Source: Candidatus Sungiibacteriota bacterium (GTDB lineage: Bacteria; Patescibacteria; Paceibacteria; Sungbacterales; SURF-37). Taken from it: a DNA stretch of 64,000 nt. The notes beneath the pieces were generated by a model. The model was not told the origin of the DNA. It ran no database searches and worked only from the letters and a program-made list of their open reading frames with translations. Shown here in pieces: positions 8,748-17,021 of the stretch (the first letter of the stretch is position 1; each line of letters starts with the position of its first letter). Location: positions 9,123 to 73,122 of the forward strand of contig JACPMF010000006.1 of assembly GCA_016186145.1 (NCBI GenBank), in the 5' to 3' direction. The translations under genes and the position numbers were made by a program.

Positions 8748-10844
8748 TTACTCTATTGTCAGCGGAACGGTTATTTGTCTCCCGTCTCTTAAGAGCAGAC
8801 CAATAAAATATTCTCCGGAGGATATACTTTCTGGTATGAAAACGCCATTTATATGTGGTTCACAACTTGTTTTAAAAAAATAATTAAGATTGTTTAAAGA
8901 AATTGTCATATTTAACACTATATCATCGAATCCCAAGGTGTTATCTCGAGAAAGTATTAATGCGGCGACTTCATCCTGTTGGAACCCCGCGCTTGCACTT
9001 TGAAACCTTAAAAACCCTCCTTTTGCAACACTGTTGACACACAGTTTAAATTCCTTTACGACCACATTAGAAGGTTGATGCGCAGGCTGAAAAAGTATTT
9101 CCACCGCATCCGCTCGTGTTTTGAACTTTTTAATTTTTTTTAATAAATCATTTTTAGGTATGATTACAGGATCGTCATCGAGATTGATCCATTGGTTGGA
9201 TAATAACCTTGCGAGGGTTTCGATAGTAATATTTTCGTCTGATATTTCTGTGTGCGAAAATTTTGTCATGCCGCGGTCGTCTCTTTTTTCATGATTGACC
9301 ACTTCGCTACGCCTCTCATTTTCTTCTTTAGTTAAACAAATAACTCCGAAAAGATAATGATTTGGAATTTGCTCATCGTGAATTAAGTTGAAACTCGTAT
9401 GATTACCTCTCACGCTAGAAAAACTCGGCTCGGGTAAATAGTCAAAAGTACTCCCATAGCTATTTATGTTGAAGTGAGAACAAAAATTGCTAACGTATAG
9501 CGCGTTATCTATGTCCCATTTTATTTCAGTAGTCGACGGGAAAGAAGATACCATGATGGGGCCATCGTTTCCGTTAGCCTTGACCCCAACATAAGGATTG
9601 ATAGGAGCACAAACATCCTGTGGTACGGCCACCTTCACGCCATCAGAAACTATTGTATGACTAGAAAAATCTCGCGCGTTATAATGCTCTACCTTTAGAA
9701 CGTATTCGTATGTTTTCCCAGTAACAATTGTTCCATCGCCGTATTCGGTTCCGTTCATTGAAGACAGACTGTGTATTTCTTTGCCATCTCGATATATAGT
9801 CTGGGACGCAATCAAATCGCCAGCCGGAATTGAGTCCAAATTCCACTCTAAGATAACAGTGGGAACAGCTCCTGTATTATCAGCTCCACGGTCACAATAT
9901 GTTTTATAACGAAGATTTACCGTCTTTCCTTGCACCGCAATTGAAGATAGCTGTTGAGTTGCGGGTGGTTGTTGGTTTTTTTGCGGTTGTTCGTCTTCTT
10001 TTTGTTTTGTTTCTGTAGCTGGCCTTGTTACAATTTGAGTACTTTCCTTAGCAATTTCATGATGTTCCAACTCATTTGCTATAAGTTTTGCAATCTCCTC
10101 CGGAGCGGAGACACCAGTTTTTACTAATTTGTTCAACTCAACAAGACCAAACGCAAGTTTTGTTGCGGAAACTTTAAGGCCGACTTCTTCGGAAATGGCT
10201 TCGGCAACTTTGCTGACAATCACATCTTTTGCCGCGTTTCTATCTGCGGTGGAAACGCTTTTGAATTGCGAGTCAAGCCAGTAATTTAAGAGCATACTTT
10301 CAGCCCCCATCAAGGTGCTACCGAACTTTCCTCCAGCGGCCTTTCCCGCAAGCCCCGGAATACTTGCAGACAATTTTCCGATTTCATGCTCAATCTCTTG
10401 AGCTTTCTCTATGTTTCGGCTCCATACCTCCAACGCCGCGGAATCATAGAGATGCCAAAGGCGCTGGTAGGAAGTACTTCGTTCAATGTGCTCGTTGGCT
10501 ATATCGGTATTACCGCTTATAAGAAACTTTTCGGCAATGCCGAGTTCCTGCAAAGCGTAATTTTTATAAGCGTGCGCGGAAAGATAAAGTTCATTGTATT
10601 CGTCTAAGTGCGGCTGGCGTATTCCGAGAACAAACCATTTGCGCACGTTATTTAAAAACCCATCTGCTGGTTCAATGATTAAATTAGGCGAGTCCGGCGT
10701 CTCAAGAATTATTTTTCTTGATTGCGAGATAACATTTTTGAGGTCCGGCATCTCGATGGCATTCGCTTGAGAAAAACTAAAGATGAACCAGCCAGATATG
10801 ACCAGCATTGTTGAAATTACAAATATGATTGGGTGTCTTTCCAT
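8748..10844 (-). CDS. Large secreted protein with fibronectin-III-like region
   Basis: A 698-residue protein with an N-terminal signal peptide or anchor (IIFVISTMLVISGWFIFSFS). Residues 40-270 are alpha-helical. A low-complexity Gln/Pro/Glu linker at about 275-305 leads to a beta-rich region in which VNLRYKTYCDRGADNTG and the following strands (VILEWNLDS, TYEYVLKV) look like an Fn3-type domain. The C-terminal region also looks beta-rich. No enzyme motif is seen. It is probably exported and cell-surface attached. It is the promoter-proximal gene of a two-gene minus-strand unit with the secreted protein at 7840-8718. Confidence 0.65.
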   Translation of the reverse strand: MERHPIIFVISTMLVISGWFIFSFSQANAIEMPDLKNVISQSRKIILETPDSPNLIIEPADGFLNNVRKWFVLGIRQPHLDEYNELYLSAHAYKNYALQELGIAEKFLISGNTDIANEHIERSTSYQRLWHLYDSAALEVWSRNIEKAQEIEHEIGKLSASIPGLAGKAAGGKFGSTLMGAESMLLNYWLDSQFKSVSTADRNAAKDVIVSKVAEAISEEVGLKVSATKLAFGLVELNKLVKTGVSAPEEIAKLIANELEHHEIAKESTQIVTRPATETKQKEDEQPQKNQQPPATQQLSSIAVQGKTVNLRYKTYCDRGADNTGAVPTVILEWNLDSIPAGDLIASQTIYRDGKEIHSLSSMNGTEYGDGTIVTGKTYEYVLKVEHYNARDFSSHTIVSDGVKVAVPQDVCAPINPYVGVKANGNDGPIMVSSFPSTTEIKWDIDNALYVSNFCSHFNINSYGSTFDYLPEPSFSSVRGNHTSFNLIHDEQIPNHYLFGVICLTKEENERRSEVVNHEKRDDRGMTKFSHTEISDENITIETLARLLSNQWINLDDDPVIIPKNDLLKKIKKFKTRADAVEILFQPAHQPSNVVVKEFKLCVNSVAKGGFLRFQSASAGFQQDEVAALILSRDNTLGFDDIVLNMTISLNNLNYFFKTSCEPHINGVFIPESISSGEYFIGLLLRDGRQITVPLTIE

Positions 10845-11097
10845 CGAAGTTAAAATAACATGATTTTGTGTTTAAGGTAAGTGCTTTCGCCTAACCAGCT
10901 ATTTTCAACAGTTCTTGGTCCAACTCTTTTCCTAGTAGACGCGGCGGGACGCCTTTCGGTAAATGTGACACTACCAAGAACCTCTCCCGTGTCATGTTTG
11001 TAACATTTGCATGGGGCTACGGTTCGAATCCAAGAACCCCCCGTTTTTCGGATTCACACCACTAAGGTCTAAAACAAAGGGCCACGCATGAACAAGA

Positions 11098-11125
11098 TAG
11101 ACATCAAACAGCCTCTTTTTATAGT
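11098..11125 (+). repeat. 28-bp direct repeat, left copy
   Basis: An exact 28-bp match to 13260-13287, running from TAGACATCAAACAG to TTTTTATAGT. The copies are about 2.16 kb apart in the same orientation and enclose only the small membrane protein and the cysteine-repeat protein. The flanking bases differ. The right copy forms the first stem of non-coding locus B; the left copy lacks the pairing 3' arm. Confidence 0.85.
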
Positions 11126-11227
11126 ATGACTCGGACCCCCCATATTTAGACACAAAGGCCGGAAAGTATTCAGGGCGGAAAGCTGTTAACCTGTTCTGCT
11201 GCCCTTTTGTTTGCTTGTCTATTTTGA

Positions 11228-11233
11228 TATAAT
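11228..11233 (+). promoter_or_regulatory. Extended -10 promoter for 11243
   Basis: TATAAT preceded by TG one base upstream (TGATATAAT), with only weak -35 candidates. The start codon lies 9 nt beyond the hexamer, so the transcript would be leaderless or nearly so, although AGAGGA also lies just before the ATG. Confidence 0.55.
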
Positions 11234-11242
11234 TAGAGGAAT

Positions 11243-11482
11243 ATGGAAAACAAGTCCAAAACGATCATTATCGCGACAGTCGTGGTTCTTGTAGTAGCGG
11301 GGGCCGGCTTTTGGTATTGGTCAAAGAGCAAGCAGGCCCCGTCTTCAAAAGAAGCTTCTTCGTTAGGGGGCGAGATCTTTGATAAAACGCAAAATCAACT
11401 TCAGGGCCAGGTTCCGGATACTAATCCCTTCAAAGACCAGAGGAATCCTTTAGATTTAATTTATCAAAACCCTTTTGAGTAA
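11243..11482 (+). CDS. Small single-pass membrane protein
   Basis: A 79-residue protein. A short basic N-terminus is followed by one hydrophobic segment (residues 7-26, IIIATVVVLVVAGAGFWYW) and a polar tail rich in Pro, Gln and Asn. It is probably anchored in the membrane with the tail outside. The gene is 6 nt upstream of the cysteine-repeat protein gene, so the two are very likely one transcript and may act together. Function unknown. Confidence 0.65.
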   Translation: MENKSKTIIIATVVVLVVAGAGFWYWSKSKQAPSSKEASSLGGEIFDKTQNQLQGQVPDTNPFKDQRNPLDLIYQNPFE

Positions 11483-11488
11483 TTAAAA

Positions 11489-13165
11489 ATGAAATTATTT
11501 TATTTCCCAAAATTCGTAATGCTCTCTTTCGCAATCATTGCGCTTTCGTTTTTTGCGGTCTTTTTCGTTACCTTTGCTCTGAATGAAGTATCGGCACAAA
11601 TTAGCAATATTACATACCCAGTAGCAGAGTTGGGGAGTTGTGTCGGCCAGCAAGAATGTGAAGCTTACTGCGGTGTGCCAAGCAATTATTCAAAATGCGC
11701 CGCATTTGCCCAAAAAAATAATTTAGCAATAGAAATACCCGACGATAAAAAAGCCGTTTTTGCGGCGATGCAAAAAGGAGAGAGTCCGGGCGGATGCAAG
11801 GATGAAGCATCTTGCCGCAATTATTGCGAAGATATTGACCACATAGAGGAATGCGTCAATTTTGTGGAAAAATTTAACTTGGCCAGTTCTGACGAGTTAA
11901 AGGAAATACGCCAGATGGCCGATGTTAAAAAAGCGGGTGTGGCGTTTCCGGGAAACTGCAAAACCAAAGAAAACTGTTTAAAGTATTGTGATAATTCCGA
12001 TAACGCGGTTGTATGTATGGAATTTGCCCTGAAAGCCGGATTTATACCGAAAGCAGATACCGAGGCGGTTAGTAAAATTCTTCCTTATCTGAAGAGCGGC
12101 GGGAAATTACCCGGTGGGTGCACGACAAGGGAATCGTGCGACACATACTGTAATGACGACGCTCATGTTACTGAATGCATTAACTTTGCCGAAAAAACCG
12201 GATTTGTATCAAAAGAGGATGCCGACATAGTGAGGAAGACCGGCGGTAAGAGTCCGGGAAATTGTAAATCGAAAGAGGCATGCGACAGTTACTGTAAGAG
12301 TGAAACGCATATTGATGAATGCGTGGACTTTGCGGTAAAAGCCGGTCTTATCTCAAAAGAAGACGCAGAAATGGCCAAAAGATTCAAAATTACTTCCGGC
12401 CCCGGCGGATGCAAGAGCAAAGCCGATTGTGAAGCCTTCTGTGTCGTAAACCAGGATACTTGTTTCCAATTTGCCAAGGACCATGGAATGCTTAGCGAAG
12501 AAGATCTCAAGAACATTGAGGAACAGAAAAAGTTCCTGGAATCGCTTGGTAAGGCCTCTCCGGAGTGGTTTGCCTGCATGGAGAAAGAGCTCGGTTCACC
12601 CTTTTTTGAACGATTTAAGGCTGGAAAATTAACACAAACAGAAGCCAAATCTCCAGCCCTGGAAAAAGCGCAGAGAAAATGCGGGGGCGAGATGGCCCAG
12701 GAAAAAGAGGCCGCCTGTTTGGCACTTTCCTGCTCCGAGTTTGAGTCCTGTCTAAAAGCTCTGCAGTCAAGCGGCGGAGACCAGGACGGAGAACAACAAG
12801 AAGAAGGCGCTCCGAATCCGGCAGTTAATGCGAAGGCCCAATCCTGCCAACAAGAAAAAATTAACGCGTGTTTGGCAAAATCGTGCAGTGAATTTGACGC
12901 TTGTGTAAATGCTCTTCAGCAAGGTGGTGGAAAACAGGGCGGACAACAGCAGCAGGGAGAGTCGGATCCGAAGCTAAAAGCAAAAATCCAGGCCTGTACT
13001 GATGAAAAAATTAACGCGTGTATTGCCAAACCATGCGGTGAATTTCAAGCCTGTCTTAATTCTTTAGGCGCTGGAGGTGAAGGCGGAGCACAACAGGGCG
13101 CACCGAATCCGGCTGTTCAGTCCAAGCTTATGACATGCTTTCCTCCGCCTCCTTCAGGTGAATGA
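11489..13165 (+). CDS. Secreted cysteine-repeat protein
   Basis: A 558-residue protein with a signal peptide (hydrophobic residues 8-32, ending at EVSAQ). After it come about six repeats of 50-60 residues with the pattern P-G-x-C-x5-C-x3-C-x(7-10)-C-x(2-4)-F (examples PGGCKDEASCRNYC, PGNCKTKENCLKYC, PGGCTTRESCDTYC). A second repeat type follows three times (CLALSCSEFESC, CLAKSCSEFDAC, CIAKPCGEFQAC), separated by Gly/Gln-rich linkers. The regular cysteine spacing suggests disulfide-bonded or metal-binding modules outside the cell; the VKOR encoded at 20349 could provide disulfide formation. The function is unknown. It lies between two exact 28-bp direct repeats. Confidence 0.75.
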   Translation: MKLFYFPKFVMLSFAIIALSFFAVFFVTFALNEVSAQISNITYPVAELGSCVGQQECEAYCGVPSNYSKCAAFAQKNNLAIEIPDDKKAVFAAMQKGESPGGCKDEASCRNYCEDIDHIEECVNFVEKFNLASSDELKEIRQMADVKKAGVAFPGNCKTKENCLKYCDNSDNAVVCMEFALKAGFIPKADTEAVSKILPYLKSGGKLPGGCTTRESCDTYCNDDAHVTECINFAEKTGFVSKEDADIVRKTGGKSPGNCKSKEACDSYCKSETHIDECVDFAVKAGLISKEDAEMAKRFKITSGPGGCKSKADCEAFCVVNQDTCFQFAKDHGMLSEEDLKNIEEQKKFLESLGKASPEWFACMEKELGSPFFERFKAGKLTQTEAKSPALEKAQRKCGGEMAQEKEAACLALSCSEFESCLKALQSSGGDQDGEQQEEGAPNPAVNAKAQSCQQEKINACLAKSCSEFDACVNALQQGGGKQGGQQQQGESDPKLKAKIQACTDEKINACIAKPCGEFQACLNSLGAGGEGGAQQGAPNPAVQSKLMTCFPPPPSGE

Positions 13166-13259
13166 GGGCCATCGAGCTCATTTATAGGGCACTCATTTCT
13201 TACAACAATATCAAGGTTTCTTCTTAAATAACGGGGTTTTGATTTTTATAAAACGCCAG

Positions 13260-13287
13260 TAGACATCAAACAGCCTCTTTTTATAGT
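13260..13287 (+). repeat. 28-bp direct repeat, right copy
   Basis: An exact copy of 11098-11125. Here the repeat starts inside the 5' arm of the locus B hairpin and ends at the first base of the 3' arm, so it is part of a foldable unit, unlike the left copy. Confidence 0.85.
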
Positions 13288-13538
13288 GTCTACTTTGTCT
13301 ACTGAGGCCCCGCCTGCGCTAAAGCTACGGACGGGCAGGTCGGATTTTGTTCGGGGGGGACAGCACGCGTATGCTAAAGTCAGGTGACTGAGGTGCCCGC
13401 CCTTTGGGCGGCATCGCATACGACTCCTTTCCACCATGTCATACCGGCTGATGGTTCGACAAGCTCACCATAAAGCGCCGCTTGTCCTGTTTATGCCGAG
13501 CCGTGTCGAGGGAGGCGGAGTCGAAGGATATTCAAGAA

Positions 13539-13571
13539 CGAAAAGTCCGCTGTAAAGTCAGCGACTTTTCG
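13539..13571 (+). terminator. Terminator-like hairpin of locus B
   Basis: CGAAAAGTCCGCTG pairs with CAGCGACTTTTCG around a short loop, with one bulge. It is the counterpart of the hairpin at 7741-7770: the same CGAAAA...TTTTCG ends with a different core. Confidence 0.55.
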
Positions 13572-13754
13572 TCTGGACAGGGGAGCGCGTAAAATTTTCT
13601 CGAAGAAAATTATCAGTGCAAAAAGACTTATTTCATGATAAGCTTTTTATATTGTTTGCTTGCGATTTACCTTGTTAGAAATTTTGGATCAGCGGAATAC
13701 GGTAAATAGCAGTGTTGAATTATATTATAGATGAACTTCTAGCGGAATTTGTTT

Positions 13755-14795
13755 ATGGTTAAAAAACTTCGCATTGCGCAACTTGCCCCCTTATGGATTC
13801 CGATACCGCCGCGAACATACGGCGGGATTGAGCTTATGCTCTCAGAACTGACAGAAGAGTTGGTAAAGCGTAAGTATGAGGTAACGCTTTTTGCGTCTGG
13901 CGATTCAAAAACAACCGCGAAATTCGTCCCGATTATCGAAAAAGCGATTTGGCTTGATCATGAATTGAAAAATCCGCATGCGCCGGTGATGCGCATGCTG
14001 AAAGAGGTTTTTGAGAGGTTTTACGAGTTTGATGTTCTCCACAACCACTTCAATTTTTTCATGTTCCCGCTCTCACTACGTCTTGATTGTCCGCGATTTC
14101 TAACTACCGTTCATCGACCGGTTGACAAACAATATGCTGAAGCCATGAAAACCTATCATAAAATCAAGTATGTGGCGATCTCCGAAGATCATAAAAAAAG
14201 CATGGAAGAGTTGGGCGTTCCCGTGTGCGGCGTGGTCTATAACGGCATTGACCCCGCGCGTTATGAATTCAATGATTCTCCCGGCGATTATCTTTTATAC
14301 TTGAGCCGTCTTAACCGAGAAAAAGGCGTGCTGACTGCCATTGAGGTTGCCAAGGCCATGGGACAAAAGTTGATTATTGCCGGAAACAGCGCAGGAAACG
14401 CCGAATGGTCTTTTTTCATGCACGAAATTCAGCCGCACCTCCATGACGACAATATCTCTTTTCGCGGACAGGTGAATTTTCAAGAAAAAGTTGCGCTTCT
14501 GAAAAACGCCAAGGCGCTTCTTTTTCCGATTGATCGTCGAGAGCCGTTCGGCCTTGTCATGATAGAGGCAATGGCTTGCGGAACCCCGGTGATCGGTTTC
14601 AGAAAAGGTTCGGTGCCTGAAATAGTAGAACACGGAAAAACCGGCTTTGTTGTGAATACGCCGGAAGGGATGGTTAAGGCGATAGGGCGGCTCTCAGAAA
14701 TTAATCGAAAGATATGCCGCAAGACGGTAGAAGATAAATTCTCCTTGAAGCAAATGGTTGATAAATATGAGGAAATTTATAAAAAACTTGCCTAA
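13755..14795 (+). CDS. GT4-family glycosyltransferase (first of three)
   Basis: A 346-residue GT-B fold protein starting at ATG 13755 (MVKKLRIAQLAPLW). A TTG six bases upstream is also in frame, but the ATG matches the start of the paralogues. The N-terminal domain has the glycine-rich acceptor-side motif PPRTYGGIELM. The C-terminal domain has the GT4 nucleotide-sugar motif EPFGLVMIEAMACGTPVIGF (E-x7-E) and GKTGFVV. It transfers a sugar from a nucleotide donor; donor and acceptor cannot be read from the sequence. The end overlaps the start of the second glycosyltransferase by 29 nt, so translation is coupled. It opens the glycan cluster. Confidence 0.88.
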   Translation: MVKKLRIAQLAPLWIPIPPRTYGGIELMLSELTEELVKRKYEVTLFASGDSKTTAKFVPIIEKAIWLDHELKNPHAPVMRMLKEVFERFYEFDVLHNHFNFFMFPLSLRLDCPRFLTTVHRPVDKQYAEAMKTYHKIKYVAISEDHKKSMEELGVPVCGVVYNGIDPARYEFNDSPGDYLLYLSRLNREKGVLTAIEVAKAMGQKLIIAGNSAGNAEWSFFMHEIQPHLHDDNISFRGQVNFQEKVALLKNAKALLFPIDRREPFGLVMIEAMACGTPVIGFRKGSVPEIVEHGKTGFVVNTPEGMVKAIGRLSEINRKICRKTVEDKFSLKQMVDKYEEIYKKLA

Positions 14796-15873
14796 AAAAA
14801 CAAAAAAACTCCGCATCGCCCAAGTAGCGCCGCTGTGGTTTACTATCCCGCCAAAAGGATATGGCGGAATTGAGCGCATTGTTTCCATGCTTACGGAGGA
14901 ACTTACGCGCCGAGGACACGCGGTAACGCTTTTTGCGGCTCCCGGTTCCCGAACTTCCGCAAAACTTATCTCGGTTTTTGACAAGCCTCTCAGCGAAGCA
15001 AATATCCCTTGGTCAAATCCTATTTGGAATTTAAGAAATCTTTCAACGGCATTCGAGATGGCGGACAAGGGAGCATTTGACATCATTCACTCTCATCTTG
15101 ATCTCTGGGCGCTTTTTTTTCAAAACCTGACGAAAGTACCTTCAATACACACCATGCATAACCCTCTTTATCGCACGAACGCCGATGCCACGAAAAATGA
15201 GCGCTTACGGCTTTTTACCGAAGAAGCGTCCCGCACCAATATCGTATTTATCAGCAAATCGGCGCGGAAACTTGCGATGGTAAATTTGCCCAAAAGCCGG
15301 GTCATCTATAACGGCATTGATCTCAAACATTTTCGTTTCAATAAGAAGGGCGGCGAACATTTTATCTGGATCGCCAGGATGAATAAGCATAAGGGTGTCG
15401 AGAATGCTATTGCGGCATGCGAGCAAATAAATGCCCGGCTTCTCCTTGCGGGAAGGATTGATCCCACCCAACGGGAATATTTTGAAAAGATGATTAAGCC
15501 GCACCTCAATGAAAAGATACGGTATGTTGGCGAGCTCAAAGACAACAAACTTTCCGAATTTTACGGCCGGGCGAAAGCCCTTCTTTACCCGATCGAATGG
15601 GAAGAGCCTTTCGGTTTAGTAGTTGCCGAAGCAATGGCCTGCGGCACGCCCGTGATTGCGTATAAGCGAGGATCGATGGAAGAACTTATCAAAGACGGCG
15701 AAAGCGGATTTGTTGTCGAGAGCGACATTGGAAAACTTATTGAGGCAATGAAAAAGGTTGATACTGTTGATCGCGTCGCGGTTCGCAAACATACGAAAGA
15801 TAATTTCAGCAAAGAACGAATGGTCGATGAATACGAAAAGCTTTACTACGAATTATGTCTAAAACAAAGATAG
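14767..15873 (+). CDS. GT4-family glycosyltransferase (second of three)
   Basis: A 368-residue paralogue of its upstream neighbour (KLRIAQVAPLWFTIPPKGYG). ATG 14767 is chosen; a TTG at 14758 is also in frame. The C-terminal donor-binding motif is EPFGLVVAEAMACGTPVIAY, with GESGFVV after it. It overlaps the first glycosyltransferase gene by 29 nt and the glycosidase gene by 19 nt, so the three form a translationally coupled run. The close similarity to the first gene suggests local duplication followed by specialisation, for example successive sugars of one glycan. Confidence 0.88.
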   Translation: MRKFIKNLPKKTKKLRIAQVAPLWFTIPPKGYGGIERIVSMLTEELTRRGHAVTLFAAPGSRTSAKLISVFDKPLSEANIPWSNPIWNLRNLSTAFEMADKGAFDIIHSHLDLWALFFQNLTKVPSIHTMHNPLYRTNADATKNERLRLFTEEASRTNIVFISKSARKLAMVNLPKSRVIYNGIDLKHFRFNKKGGEHFIWIARMNKHKGVENAIAACEQINARLLLAGRIDPTQREYFEKMIKPHLNEKIRYVGELKDNKLSEFYGRAKALLYPIEWEEPFGLVVAEAMACGTPVIAYKRGSMEELIKDGESGFVVESDIGKLIEAMKKVDTVDRVAVRKHTKDNFSKERMVDEYEKLYYELCLKQR

Positions 15874-17021
15874 CGGTTAAAAAAATCAAGCAGAAGTTGG
15901 AGGAAAATATCGAGACATTGCGAGACCCGGAATTCGGCTATATTCGCGCGGGGCTTCCGCGATTTGCCGCGCTCTTTGGAAGAGACTCGTGTATTGTCTC
16001 ATGGCAGTTGATTGATTACGATCCTGATATTGCCCGCCGCACCATTAAAATCCTTGCCCGGCTTCAAGGCAAAAAAGTTGACAATGAAAGCGAAGAGGAG
16101 CCCGGGAAAATTGTCCATGAATGGCACCCGAATCCGTCAGAATATAAATCACTGCAGTGGCCTTTGCCGTATTACGGCTCGGTGGATTCAACTCCGTTTT
16201 TCATATACCTTTGCGGCCTTTATTACGAAAAGACCGTTGATACCGAATGGCTTGTAAAATACTGGCCGCATATCGTTGCCGCTCTTGAGTGGTGTGAAAA
16301 ATACGGAGATTTTGACGGCGATACGCTCCTTGAATATGAGAGAAAAAATCCCACCGGTCTTTTTCATCAAGGATGGAAAGATAGCCGCATGGATCATTTG
16401 GGGCTTATGACGCCGGTAGAGCTGGTCGAGGCGCAGGGGTATTACTATGCAGCGCTTCGCGAAGCTGCGGAGTTTGCGTTAATGCTAAAAAACGAATCCC
16501 TCGAAAGGAATCTTCGTTCGCGTGCCGAAAAATTAAAAGAAGCTGCCCTAAAAGAATTCTGGCTTCCAGAGAAAAACTTTTTTGCCACCGCTCTTACGGA
16601 ATCCAAATTTCCGGACAAGCGAATTTCTTCCAATCCGGGCCATCTTCTTTTCAGCGGGATTCTTGACGGCGAAGATTTTAAAATTAAAGCTACAGTAGAT
16701 CGCCTTTTTCAAAATGATATGTGGACGACCTATGGCATCCGCACCCATGCGGAGTCAAATTCTGACTTCAATCCGATGAGTTATCACCTCGGATCAATCT
16801 GGCCGCACGACAACTGGATTATTGCGCAAGGGCTGAAAAAGCACGGATACAACAAAGAGTATCGGAAAATAAAACAAGGACTTCTTAACGCATATTCCGA
16901 ACTTGGAGAAATTCCGGAGCTTTATGCCGTGGTGGATGGCAAAATTGAGCAGATTCCTGTTGCGTGCTCTCCTCAAGCGTGGGCAAGCGGCGCATTATTA
17001 AATTTTATTTTGGAAAAATGA
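15855..17021 (+). CDS. Amylo-alpha-1,6-glucosidase-like (alpha/alpha)6 glycosidase
   Basis: A 388-residue protein. LFGRDSCIVSWQL near residue 40 and YHLGSIWPHDNWIIAQGL near residue 310 are hallmark motifs of the debranching-enzyme/glucosylglycerate-hydrolase group with an (alpha/alpha)6 barrel. The acidic segment FHQGWKDSRMDH near 172 is also conserved in that group. No signal peptide is seen, so it probably acts in the cytoplasm. It is shorter than bifunctional glycogen debranching enzymes and corresponds to the glucosidase barrel alone. It is coupled to glycosyltransferase genes on both sides (19-nt overlap; ATGA overlap), which suggests trimming or recycling of the glycan or glycoside those enzymes make. 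Confidence 0.8.
   Translation: MSKTKIAVKKIKQKLEENIETLRDPEFGYIRAGLPRFAALFGRDSCIVSWQLIDYDPDIARRTIKILARLQGKKVDNESEEEPGKIVHEWHPNPSEYKSLQWPLPYYGSVDSTPFFIYLCGLYYEKTVDTEWLVKYWPHIVAALEWCEKYGDFDGDTLLEYERKNPTGLFHQGWKDSRMDHLGLMTPVELVEAQGYYYAALREAAEFALMLKNESLERNLRSRAEKLKEAALKEFWLPEKNFFATALTESKFPDKRISSNPGHLLFSGILDGEDFKIKATVDRLFQNDMWTTYGIRTHAESNSDFNPMSYHLGSIWPHDNWIIAQGLKKHGYNKEYRKIKQGLLNAYSELGEIPELYAVVDGKIEQIPVACSPQAWASGALLNFILEK

Larger units (their letters stand above)
10845..11242. other. 398-bp intergenic region between divergent secreted-protein genes
   Basis: No open frame is convincing here. It contains a 9-bp inverted repeat (GTTCTTGGT 10911-10919 with ACCAAGAAC 10973-10981), a T-arm-like string GGTTCGAATCC near 11021 that lacks a pairing stem, the left copy of a 28-bp direct repeat (11098-11125), and an extended -10 promoter just before the next gene. 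Confidence 0.6.
13259..13572 (+). ncRNA. Non-coding locus B, related to locus A
   Basis: The layout is the same as 7443-7772: a first stem (GTAGACA 13259-13265 with TGTCTAC 13287-13293), an immediate repeat of the 3' arm (TTTGTCTAC), then CATACCGGCTGA (13440-13451), TATTCAAGAACGAAAA (13529-13544) and a terminal hairpin. The first stem differs in sequence from locus A but keeps pairing. Relative to A, about 70 nt are inserted between the last two blocks, containing a TTCGACAAGCTCACC / GTGTCGAGG type repeat. A further GC-rich hairpin (near 13311-13340) is of the Parcubacteria intergenic type. No credible protein is encoded. Confidence 0.45.

Noticed and set aside
11011..11040. GGTTCGAATCC string like a tRNA T-arm
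   Set aside because: The bases on either side do not pair to form a 5-bp T-stem, and no acceptor, D or anticodon stem can be found around it.
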